From assembly GCA_025353525.1 (NCBI GenBank), contig JANXOO010001413.1:1-17598 (forward strand): DNA of 17,598 nt. Reading direction: 5' to 3'. The position numbers and the translations under genes were made by a program. This document shows positions 1-6,636 of this stretch, piece after piece. This stretch comes from Schlesneria sp. Its GTDB lineage: Bacteria > Planctomycetota > Planctomycetia > Planctomycetales > Planctomycetaceae. Below the pieces are notes generated by a model. That model saw only the letters and a list, made by a program, of their open reading frames with translations, ran no database searches and had not been told where the DNA came from. Numbering within the stretch: the stretch's first letter is position 1; each line of letters starts with the position of its first letter.

Positions 1-90
1 TTCAAAAGCTTCGAAACCAGTGACGACAAGGAATTCAAACACGAAGAAATCGAAGCGGCAGTGAAAGCGGCGCTCAAAGTCAGGAAATAG
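1..90 (+). CDS. 3' end of an unidentified gene (partial)
   Basis: An open frame runs from the first base of the window to a TAG stop at 88-90 and gives the last 29 residues of a protein, ending in EAAVKAALKVRK. The tail is rich in Lys and Glu and looks helical. The rest of the gene lies outside the window, so no family can be assigned. It converges on the blaI-type gene with 52 bases between the stops. Coding status rests on the clean frame and the compact convergent arrangement only. Confidence 0.5.
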   Translation, partial: FKSFETSDDKEFKHEEIEAAVKAALKVRK

Positions 91-139
91 TCACTGTCAG
101 AGACCTTCGTACGTCGGCGACACGACGATCAGTGACAGT
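90..139. repeat. Inverted repeat between convergent stops, possible bidirectional terminator
   Basis: GTCACTG at 90-96 is the reverse complement of CAGTGAC at 130-136, and ACTGTCA at 93-99 pairs in another register with TGACAGT at 133-139. Inside lies a second small stem, CGTCG (112-116) with CGACG (123-127) around a 6-base loop. The structure fills the gap between two convergent stop codons, which suits a shared terminator. There is no clear U-tract on either strand, so this role is inferred. Confidence 0.3.
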
Positions 140-142
140 CGT

Positions 143-598
143 TTAACGTTTGATCTTCCGTTTCATCAGGTGCTTTTTCGCAGTGGCTTTTTTCGGGTGC
201 GATTTATTGGATCGGGGTTTCGACTTTGATTCAGCCGGGCTGAAGAGTCGCTTCAACTGGTTTGTCTCGTCCTTGTCGAGCGGAGCGCGGTTGACAAGCA
301 GTTCGATGACCGGAATCACGCTGCCGCTTCCAACAGTATCAATCAGCATTTCCAGCATTCCCGAACTGGCAGCCTGCGGTTCGACGACGGCACGGTATTT
401 TGTTGGCCTGCTATCTGATTTCGCGACAACCCCTTTGTCGACAAGACGATTCAATTGCGTTTGAATTGTCGTATAACCGACATGACCGGGTTGCTCGTGA
501 AATGCTTCTGATAACTTCAGCGGTCCCATTTTCCAAAGCACGGCCATCAGACGCATTTCACCGACTGACAGCTTCGCCGATCGCTTTTTTCTTGGCAT
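143..598 (-). CDS. BlaI/MecI/CopY-family transcriptional repressor
   Basis: Encodes 151 residues. A winged helix-turn-helix spans about residues 9-72: [18 protein letters not shown], then [19 protein letters not shown], the BlaI-type recognition helix and wing. A helical region at about 75-120 fits the dimerisation part. Members of this family repress beta-lactamase, mecA or copper genes and are normally released through a membrane metalloprotease sensor (BlaR1/MecR1, M56). No such partner is encoded in this window. Residues 124-151 form a very basic, Lys/Arg-rich tail that the 120-130 residue BlaI and MecI proteins lack. The ATG at 598 is preferred because a GGAGAG ribosome site lies 4-5 bases upstream of it; the frame stays open to 736 but with no comparable signal. 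It is divergent from the KaiC-like gene. Family assignment is secure; the target genes are unknown. Confidence 0.88.
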   Translation of the reverse strand: MPRKKRSAKLSVGEMRLMAVLWKMGPLKLSEAFHEQPGHVGYTTIQTQLNRLVDKGVVAKSDSRPTKYRAVVEPQAASSGMLEMLIDTVGSGSVIPVIELLVNRAPLDKDETNQLKRLFSPAESKSKPRSNKSHPKKATAKKHLMKRKIKR

Positions 599-612
599 GA
601 ATCTCTCCGTGT

Positions 613-625
613 GCGGGGAACCCGC
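613..625. repeat. Short perfect inverted repeat in the blaI leader
   Basis: GCGGG (613-617) and CCCGC (621-625) flank the three bases GAA, about 15 bases upstream of the repressor start codon and in the divergent spacer to the KaiC-like gene. It could be an operator or a small leader hairpin. No TACA/TGTA-type BlaI operator was found in this spacer, so a regulatory role is only a guess. Confidence 0.2.
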
Positions 626-865
626 GATGCATTCCTGAAATGCCTTATCCTCAGCCATGAACAGATTAACACGTGCGACTGCGAAAGGGGAATTCAGAAT
701 GCGAGAATCCGATTTCGCAACTTCACAGGTGGTCACTCCCCGTTTTCTGCCAGCCTGCTATTATCTGTGACACGGCATCGGGTGTTCATTATTTCAGCCA
801 ATCACCTGCAATCGATTCGAAGCGAAAACTCTGAAACATTCCAAACGCAAGGCACCAGGCTCTTC

Positions 866-1756
866 ATGTCGAATTCGGATCGCTTTTCCACGGGGATACC
901 TGTACTCGATCAATTATTGGGGGGTGGGCTGATACCGGGAACGCTGACCGTTGTCATGGGGGCGACGGGGATCGGTAAAACCCAATTGGGCCTTCAGTTC
1001 GCCCATGCCGGATTGCAGCAGGAAGGCGAACGGGGAATTCTTTTCGACATGACTTCGCGCGGGGATGCCCAGAATCATGCGGACTATGCCAGCAAACTCT
1101 TTGACTGGAAACTGGCCGTCCGTCCTCTCGACGGGCCATCGGCTGCCGAAGATGTCTGGATCCGCGAACGGATCCGAACTGACTATTTTCATGTGTTTGA
1201 AAGAACGGGTCGTCGAGTGACGATGCACGACCTCGATCGTGAGCAGTGGCAGGAATGGCGGGCCGAGCTGAACAAGAAGCTGGATCAGGCGATCGCGTTT
1301 TTTTATGGAAATTTCGCGCACGGAGTTCGTCGGGCTGTCATTGATGGCGTCGAACCGGTCGATCGGGCCAGCGATTCGTTTCAGTTTCAGTTGTTCGACT
1401 ACATTTACCACCAGATACTGCATAAAGAGCACGACTGGGTTGCCCGAGACCTTTTTCGGGTCAATTTCCGCGCCAACGAAGAGGCGGTCCTGAGGCACGC
1501 GTACGACCATACCCGGTTGGCAACGATGCTGCTTTACACGTCGCATGAAGTCAGGCTGGACGATCTGATTGATCGACCGATCGAGAGTGGTGACGAACTG
1601 AGCAACGCGAATACGATTATCCTGATGGGAAAGGTTCGTGAAGGAAACCGCATGCGTCGGGCGCTGCACATCGCCAAACATCGGGGAAGTGCCGCAGACG
1701 ACCGGATCATTCCATTTGAAATTGACGATACCGGACTGATACTTCGCGCAGACTGA
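866..1756 (+). CDS. KaiC/RecA-superfamily ATPase
   Basis: Encodes 296 residues with one RecA-fold domain. The N-terminus [20 protein letters not shown] is the usual KaiC/RadA lead-in, followed by Walker A GATGIGKT (32-39). A Walker B-like strand [10 protein letters not shown] has its Asp at 160, a sensor-like strand LLYTSHEV lies at 222-229, and the end ([16 protein letters not shown], then DDTGLIL) matches the terminal strands of KaiC domains. After strand 2, where KaiC has a catalytic Glu pair, this protein reads ILFDMTS, so the catalytic position may be altered. Residues about 100-150 look like an insertion. The ATG at 866 is chosen because the domain begins just after it and CCAGG lies 6 bases upstream; the frame is open from 611 without recognisable domain sequence. 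No circadian-clock partner (kaiA or kaiB) is present. Precise role unknown. Confidence 0.85.
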   Translation: MSNSDRFSTGIPVLDQLLGGGLIPGTLTVVMGATGIGKTQLGLQFAHAGLQQEGERGILFDMTSRGDAQNHADYASKLFDWKLAVRPLDGPSAAEDVWIRERIRTDYFHVFERTGRRVTMHDLDREQWQEWRAELNKKLDQAIAFFYGNFAHGVRRAVIDGVEPVDRASDSFQFQLFDYIYHQILHKEHDWVARDLFRVNFRANEEAVLRHAYDHTRLATMLLYTSHEVRLDDLIDRPIESGDELSNANTIILMGKVREGNRMRRALHIAKHRGSAADDRIIPFEIDDTGLILRAD

Positions 1757-1848
1757 ATTGATACCAATGAAAATCCGGTCAAATGCAGAAAAACGCGTTC
1801 ACAGTGGTGCCTCTGCGTTGAACGCGGATACTTGCTCACAAATAAAGC

Positions 1849-1875
1849 ATTATTCCGGCTTGCGAACAGAATAAT
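1849..1875. repeat. Inverted repeat upstream of the DUF58 gene
   Basis: ATTATTC (1849-1855) and GAATAAT (1869-1875) are perfect reverse complements separated by 13 bases. They lie 24-50 bases before the DUF58 start codon in the A/T-rich part of the 142-base spacer after the KaiC-like gene. This may be a regulator-binding site or a leader hairpin. No flanking promoter boxes of good quality were recognised. Confidence 0.25.
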
Positions 1876-1898
1876 TTGGCCAAATCGGGAATTTGAAC

Positions 1899-2846
1899 GT
1901 GAAAACGCCCGTTACCAAAGCAACCGATTCGACCGTCGGATTTGTCGACCCTGCAACATTGATGCAGTTAAAGTCGCTTGAATTGCGGGCTCGGCACGTG
2001 GTCCAGGGCTTCATGACGGGCCTCAATCGCAGTCCGTATCACGGTTTTTCCGTCGAATTCACCGAGTACCGTCAATACGCTCAGGGTGACGATTTGCGAC
2101 ATCTCGACTGGAAGTTGTACGCGCGGACAGATCGCTACTACATCAAGCGCTTTGAGGATGAAACCAATCTGCGGTGCCTGATGATGCTCGATGCCAGCCG
2201 ATCGATGAATTTCGGTTCCGTTGGATACACGAAGTCTGACTACGCCAGGACGCTTGCAGCGACTCTCGCGTGGTTCCTGTCGATGCAGCGCGATGCGGTC
2301 GGCCTGGCGACATTCGCAGAGGTGATCGACGACTTCATTCCGCCGCGCTATCGATCCGGACACCTGCGGCGATTGCTGGTTTCGCTTGAAAAAACAGCCG
2401 ATGGGCGCGGGACTCATCTCGCAGGACCATTGATTCAGATTGCGGAACGACTTAACAAACGCGGGATGCTGGTGCTGATTTCCGATTTGTTGGCACCACT
2501 GGAAACGCTCGAACGAAGTCTTGGCAGTCTGTCAGTTCGTGGACAGGACGTGATCGTTTTTCACGTACTCGATCCCGAAGAACTGAAGTTTCAATTCGGC
2601 GGACCTGAACTGTTCGTTGACCTGGAATCGAATCAGCGACTTTACGTCGATCCCTCGGCCGTACGGCGCGATTACCTGAACCGGTTTGGTGAACATTTGA
2701 AGTCGATCGAAGAAATCTGTACCCGGCTGGGTTTGGTCTACTACAAAATGAGTACCGATACTCCGCTGGAACTGGCCTTGCCCGAGGTCATTCGGGTTCG
2801 AATGCAGGTACGAGGCAACAGCCGAACGCGAATTGCACGACGTTGA
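1899..2846 (+). CDS. DUF58 domain protein (von Willebrand A-like)
   Basis: Encodes 315 residues. The N-terminal part carries the DUF58 signature: LELRARHVVQGFMTG, then SPYHGFSVEFTEYRQYAQGD and DLRHLDWKLYARTDRYYIK. A vWA-like fold follows, with a MIDAS-type LDASRSM (Asp98, Ser100, Ser102), Thr172 and LVLISDLL at 191-198. Proteins of this family usually act with a MoxR-type AAA+ ATPase and Bat/vWA membrane proteins, often in one operon, and are thought to help protein assembly or envelope functions. No moxR or bat gene is present in this window. No membrane segment is visible. The GTG at 1899 is preferred because GGGAA lies 7 bases upstream; an in-frame TTG at 1893 sits too close to that site. 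A terminator-like hairpin follows. Confidence 0.88.
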   Translation: MKTPVTKATDSTVGFVDPATLMQLKSLELRARHVVQGFMTGLNRSPYHGFSVEFTEYRQYAQGDDLRHLDWKLYARTDRYYIKRFEDETNLRCLMMLDASRSMNFGSVGYTKSDYARTLAATLAWFLSMQRDAVGLATFAEVIDDFIPPRYRSGHLRRLLVSLEKTADGRGTHLAGPLIQIAERLNKRGMLVLISDLLAPLETLERSLGSLSVRGQDVIVFHVLDPEELKFQFGGPELFVDLESNQRLYVDPSAVRRDYLNRFGEHLKSIEEICTRLGLVYYKMSTDTPLELALPEVIRVRMQVRGNSRTRIARR

Positions 2847-2851
2847 TGTGT

Positions 2852-2901
2852 GGCCGGTAACAATACGGCTGTTGCTGGTTCCGTTCGTTGAAACGGTTTT
2901 T
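2852..2901 (+). terminator. Tandem hairpins with U-tract after the DUF58 gene
   Basis: Two hairpins follow the DUF58 stop codon. The first pairs 2852-2862 with 2870-2880 (11 pairs, four of them G-T, 7-base loop). The second pairs CCGTT (2881-2885) with AACGG (2892-2896) around a 6-base loop and is followed at once by TTTTT (2897-2901). This is a rho-independent terminator arrangement at the right distance from the stop. The 5-bp stem is short, so strength is uncertain. Confidence 0.55.
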
Positions 2902-3085
2902 CCCCAAAATCTGTCGCTCCGACATTGATTTTGTGAGCTACAGTTCAGAAGAGTCTTTCCCTTGGACTCGTAGATGACCGCGAAGTGTTCGATGGCTGAC
3001 GCCGGAGGTGTCAGGCGAGCGTTCGTTTTCGCGTCCGGCGATAATTCGCCGTTTCCCCGTTTGCGAGCAAGGTAGGCTTTTCGCC

Positions 3086-4078
3086 ATGTCCGATCGTTGG
3101 CATTATCGTATCTCCGGGAAAGAATTCGGCCCGGTGTCGCTGGATCTCGTCAAAATACTGGTCGCCGCAGGCACCATTGCGCCTGACGACGAAGTGCGGG
3201 ATGAAAAAAACATCAACTGGATTCTGGCCTGTTCCGCAGCAGAACTGCACGGCCGAATTGCGACTCCGGTCTCTGAGCTTGTGGCCGAACGACGCGCGGT
3301 TCGGGATGAATGGTATTGTCGAGGCGCGTTCGGAGATGTCGGGCCACTCGCCATGAGCGACCTGATCCAACTCGCTGCGGACGGAGCACTATTGCCTGAC
3401 GAAGAAGTGAAGGCGTGGGCCGACGACTACTGGCGACAAATTTGCTCGATTCGCCGATTGGCCGAATTATTGCCATTTTCAAAAGTGGAAATCCGACAGG
3501 ACCGCATGACACAACAATGGCTCAGGACAACCTTTCGCCAAACCACGAAGAATTCACAGCAGCCATCGCCGGTTTCAAATCAGGACGCGGACGATGCGCT
3601 CGACATCCTTCCATTTCCTGGCGTCAGATCTGCCCGATCGGATGAATTGTCGGGTCCATGTTCCGAATCGGTCGTTGTGACGCCGCTACATTCGGTTGCT
3701 CATGTTGACAAACCTGCGTCGCAAGAAAAAATCAGATTTCAACAAAAAGCTGTCGTCACAGGCGCGGACGATTCTGTCGGAGCCTGGGAGCTTCAGAAAT
3801 TCTCTCGAAGCGCCGATTCAGCGTCGTGGACTGGATGGATGGGGGGGCACGAATTTGGACCTGTCAATTTCTCGCAACTTCTGATGTGGGCAGTGACGGG
3901 ACAACTGTCGCCAATGGATTTTGTTCGACGGAATCCCGATGACCAATACGTTCCAGCCGTGAATATCCCTTGCCTGTTCACAGTTCGAGCTGCCGCCTCG
4001 TCGCTCTCGCGTCGCCACGTGACGCATACTCGTTCGGTTCCATCGATTCCGTTCGAAACATTGACGACCGGAAAATAA
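3086..4078 (+). CDS. Triple GYF_2-domain protein
   Basis: Encodes 330 residues with three copies of the GYF_2-type module, each starting with Trp and containing a G-P pair: WHYRISGKEFGPVSLDL (about 5-50), WYCRGAFGDVGPLAMSDL (about 76-125) and WTGWMGGHEFGPVNFSQL (about 248-298). Each continues with the usual helix and an A/VxGxLxPxDxV segment. Between copies 2 and 3 is a polar, probably disordered linker of about 120 residues. GYF domains bind proline-rich peptides in eukaryotes; GYF_2 proteins are numerous in planctomycetes but of unknown function. No signal peptide or membrane segment is seen, so a cytoplasmic adaptor is a reasonable inference. The ATG at 3086 begins right at module 1, with AAGGTAGG upstream; the frame is open from 3008. 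The downstream dprA gene is 155 bases away. Confidence 0.82.
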   Translation: MSDRWHYRISGKEFGPVSLDLVKILVAAGTIAPDDEVRDEKNINWILACSAAELHGRIATPVSELVAERRAVRDEWYCRGAFGDVGPLAMSDLIQLAADGALLPDEEVKAWADDYWRQICSIRRLAELLPFSKVEIRQDRMTQQWLRTTFRQTTKNSQQPSPVSNQDADDALDILPFPGVRSARSDELSGPCSESVVVTPLHSVAHVDKPASQEKIRFQQKAVVTGADDSVGAWELQKFSRSADSASWTGWMGGHEFGPVNFSQLLMWAVTGQLSPMDFVRRNPDDQYVPAVNIPCLFTVRAAASSLSRRHVTHTRSVPSIPFETLTTGK

Positions 4079-4233
4079 AAGCCGGAAAACGGAAAGCATT
4101 TCCGGGCGAACCACTTTCCTTGCCGACTTTTTCGGGCCACATTGCCTGCTGCCGGGGAAGAAACCGTCAGGCGAATCGGCTACGATCATGGTTGTGCGAA
4201 TTTGAAATATGGTCGCCCTCCGTTGGCAAGATT

Positions 4234-5385
4234 ATGCCTGCTGATTTGTTCCCCGACGACGACGATGCCAATCCGGCGGATCCGGATCACGCGCTGATTG
4301 ATGTCTTGCGATTGAATATCGTACCGGGGCTTGGTCCCCGGACCTATCAGTTGTTGCTCGAACGATTCGGTTCGCCGCGAGCGATTTTGCGGGCGACCGT
4401 ATCGCAAATGCAGGAAGTTTCCAACGTCGGCCCCAAGTTGGCTATGTCGCTGGTGACTCATGGAACAGTCGCCGCCGCTCGCGAAGAACTTGCCCGCACC
4501 CGCGCTGCAGGCGTCTCATTGTATGTACGGGATAAAGCGGGATATCCGGGTCCATTGTCGCGAATCCCCGATCCACCGACGGTGATTTACTGCAAGGGAA
4601 CCCTTGTCGAGGCCGACGGACTGGCGATTGCGCTTGTCGGGTCGAGGCACTGCACGGCTTACGGTCGACAACAGGCTCACCGTTTGGCGGGGGCACTTGC
4701 TCGAACAGGGATCACGGTCATTAGCGGATTGGCTCGCGGGATCGATGCCGAAGCTCATAAGGGCGCCCTTGAAGCAGGCGGACGCACGATCGCCGTGTGT
4801 GCCACCGGATTGAATACGATTTACCCGCCAGAACACGTCGAGCTGGCGAATTCGGTGATACAGCAGGGATGTCTGCTGACCGAATCGCCGATGGATCAAA
4901 CCCCGAAATCGGGATTATTTCCGCAGCGAAACCGGATCATCAGCGGATTATCTCTGGGCGTCGTTCTGATCGAAGCCGGTCGCAGCAGCGGGGCATTGCA
5001 TACAGCTCGACATGCCATGGAGCAAAATCGCGAAGTCTTCGCGATGCCCGGTCGAGTCGATTCGGATGCGAGTCTGGGGTGCCTGGATCTGATTCGTGAC
5101 GGTGCAACCCTGATTCGCGATGTCGACGACGTACTTTCGGCGCTGGGGCCACTTTTCAAACCAATCCAGCGGACGCCAACTGAAACGGTTCGGAAACCGG
5201 CGGAACTCACTCTTTCGGATCAGGAGCGAACGATCCTCAATCTGATTTCGGCGGAATCGATCCCGGTCGACGAGGTTATTCGAGCGGCCAATATCGAAGT
5301 GTCGCGCGTCCTGTCGACCCTGACGGTGTTGGAAATGAAACGGCTTGTCCGTCGACTGCCAGGCGGATTTATCGTACGCAGTTAG
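4234..5385 (+). CDS. dprA: DNA-processing protein DprA
   Basis: DprA loads RecA on incoming single-stranded DNA during natural transformation and is also kept in many non-competent bacteria. The 383 residues have the full family layout: an N-terminal helix-hairpin-helix region (LRLNIVPGLGPRTYQLLL at 25-42, EVSNVGPKLAMSL at 61-73), then the Rossmann-like DNA-binding domain with GSR (136-138), SGLARGID (164-171), ATGLNTIYPPEH, FPQRNRIISG (229-238) and EAGRSSGALHTARHA. A C-terminal winged helix follows at about 326-383. Length fits the family. The ATG at 4234 gives a normal N-terminus, although its ribosome site is weak; the open frame upstream to 3970 overlaps the GYF_2 gene and has no DprA similarity. 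No com genes are nearby, so context says nothing about competence. Confidence 0.95.
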   Translation: MPADLFPDDDDANPADPDHALIDVLRLNIVPGLGPRTYQLLLERFGSPRAILRATVSQMQEVSNVGPKLAMSLVTHGTVAAAREELARTRAAGVSLYVRDKAGYPGPLSRIPDPPTVIYCKGTLVEADGLAIALVGSRHCTAYGRQQAHRLAGALARTGITVISGLARGIDAEAHKGALEAGGRTIAVCATGLNTIYPPEHVELANSVIQQGCLLTESPMDQTPKSGLFPQRNRIISGLSLGVVLIEAGRSSGALHTARHAMEQNREVFAMPGRVDSDASLGCLDLIRDGATLIRDVDDVLSALGPLFKPIQRTPTETVRKPAELTLSDQERTILNLISAESIPVDEVIRAANIEVSRVLSTLTVLEMKRLVRRLPGGFIVRS

Positions 5386-5414
5386 CCGGGTTTTCCGCCA
5401 CGACCTGACCAATT

Positions 5415-5430
5415 CTTCGATCTTCCGAAG
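5415..5430 (+). other. Small hairpin after dprA
   Basis: CTTCG (5415-5419) and CGAAG (5426-5430) form a perfect 5-bp stem with a 6-base loop about 30 bases after the dprA stop. There is no U-tract, so it is at most a weak terminator. The rest of the 201-base spacer (5386-5586) shows only a TATACT (5484-5489) resembling a -10 box, without a matching -35. Confidence 0.2.
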
Positions 5431-5586
5431 TGATCTCGATGCAAAACGTCCGCTTCCCATTCCCTCGTCCTTCCAAACGTGGTTATACTTGCTGCGTCAC
5501 GCGATAAGACATTCGCGTCATTCCGGACTGTGATCATTCGATATGCATTTCAAAGTATTGAGTTGTTGCCCGCATGAAGGGACCTT

Positions 5587-6636
5587 ATGAGCCGACATGT
5601 CATGTTCTCTGTCGCGATGGCGTTCGGAATCGCATGTCTGGCAGGGGGCTCATCTGTTGTCGAAGCGGCCGTCGACGTTTATGCGCCGCCGAAATCCGAC
5701 GACGTTCGTGGACGAATTCTGACATGGCTGGGCGAGCAGGCCGTCTCGGATGCTCAACGCGATCAGATCACGGAGATTTGGTCCGGTCTGGATGATTCTG
5801 TTTCCCCCGACCGTCTACTGGAATTTGTTGTACAGTCGTTTGCTATGGCCGACGCTGATGTGATGAAGCTGATTCGTGAATGCAATTCCACTGCCGCCGG
5901 GACGCTCGTCCCGAACGCCACCGTTCTGAACCAGCCGCATCGCAGCCCGTTTTTTGCTGCCAACATGAATCTGTTTTTTGGACGCTACCTTGTTGAACGG
6001 CGGATGTTCGATGAAGCGTGGGATGTGTTGAAAAGTATCGACGGGCGGCAGGTCGTCGATCCTGCATCGCTCTTTTTCTTCCAGGCGGTTGCCGCTCAGG
6101 GGATGCTGGAACTGAAACCGGCCCTGGACGCAATCGACCAGTTGTTGACAAATACCGAACGAGTTCCCGTCCGGTATTCCTCGACCGCAACGCTGATGCA
6201 GGCCGACCTGAAGGGGCTCGAAGAAAAATCGCTGGGCGAGATTGCGCGATTGATGTCTGATTCCGAACGTCGGCTGGATCTTGGTCGAGCGGGTGAAAAA
6301 GTTCAGGGAGTTCAGGAGCGAATAATCGCGAACCTCGACGAGATTATCAAAAAAGTCGAGCAGCAGCAGGGGGGAGGAGGCGGTGGAGGAGACGGTTCCA
6401 GCGACGGAAACAGTCCGGACGGCGGTACTTCGGACAGTCGCGTGAAAGGGGAAGAGGCGCCCGGCGAAACTGATAAAAAGCGGTTCGACAACAAGGGAAG
6501 TTGGGGAAATCTGCCCGCCAAAGATCTGGCGAAAGCCAAAAACGATCTGAATAAAAACTTTCCTTCACACTACGAACAAGCGATCGAGAAGTATACGAAA
6601 AAGCTGGCTGGCCGAGTGGCGAAGAAGAACAAGTGA
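5587..6636 (+). CDS. Exported coiled-coil protein of planctomycete type
   Basis: Encodes 349 residues. A Sec signal peptide is clear (MSRHVMFSVAMAFGIACLAG, then GSSVVEAAVDV, cleavage near 27-28). The mature part is helical. Residues about 210-260 are strongly heptad-like (GEIARLMSDSERRLDLGR, later ERIIANLDEIIKKVEQQQ), followed by seven consecutive Gly (262-268) and an acidic, Ser/Gly-rich linker. The C-terminus holds KGSWGNLPAKDLAKAKNDL and SHYEQAIEKYTKKLAGR; as far as I recall, similar WGxLP...Y...IE.Y...LA tails recur in planctomycete exported proteins. Function unknown. The ATG at 5587 has GAAGGGA about 5 bases upstream. The stop overlaps the start of the NPCBM gene by 4 bases, which implies co-translation and a shared periplasmic or surface role. 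Confidence 0.8.
   Translation: MSRHVMFSVAMAFGIACLAGGSSVVEAAVDVYAPPKSDDVRGRILTWLGEQAVSDAQRDQITEIWSGLDDSVSPDRLLEFVVQSFAMADADVMKLIRECNSTAAGTLVPNATVLNQPHRSPFFAANMNLFFGRYLVERRMFDEAWDVLKSIDGRQVVDPASLFFFQAVAAQGMLELKPALDAIDQLLTNTERVPVRYSSTATLMQADLKGLEEKSLGEIARLMSDSERRLDLGRAGEKVQGVQERIIANLDEIIKKVEQQQGGGGGGGDGSSDGNSPDGGTSDSRVKGEEAPGETDKKRFDNKGSWGNLPAKDLAKAKNDLNKNFPSHYEQAIEKYTKKLAGRVAKKNK

Noticed and set aside
599..736. N-terminal extension of the BlaI-type repressor by 46 residues
   Set aside because: A strong GGAGAG site precedes the internal ATG at 598, and BlaI proteins begin close to the winged helix.
611..865. N-terminal extension of the KaiC-like ATPase by 85 residues
   Set aside because: The frame is open, but the sequence has no domain likeness, overlaps the divergent repressor's leader, and the KaiC-type domain begins right after the ATG at 866.
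599..865. BlaI operator in the divergent spacer
   Set aside because: No TACA...TGTA dyad was found; the only dyad is a short GC-rich repeat at 613-625 of unknown meaning.
914..1681. 255-codon open frame opposite the KaiC-like gene
   Set aside because: It mirrors a well-recognised gene, shows no protein family features and has no ribosome site; it is a shadow frame.
3970..4233. N-terminal extension of DprA overlapping the GYF_2 gene
   Set aside because: The extra 88 residues are unlike DprA, and the family's normal N-terminus is reached from the ATG at 4234.
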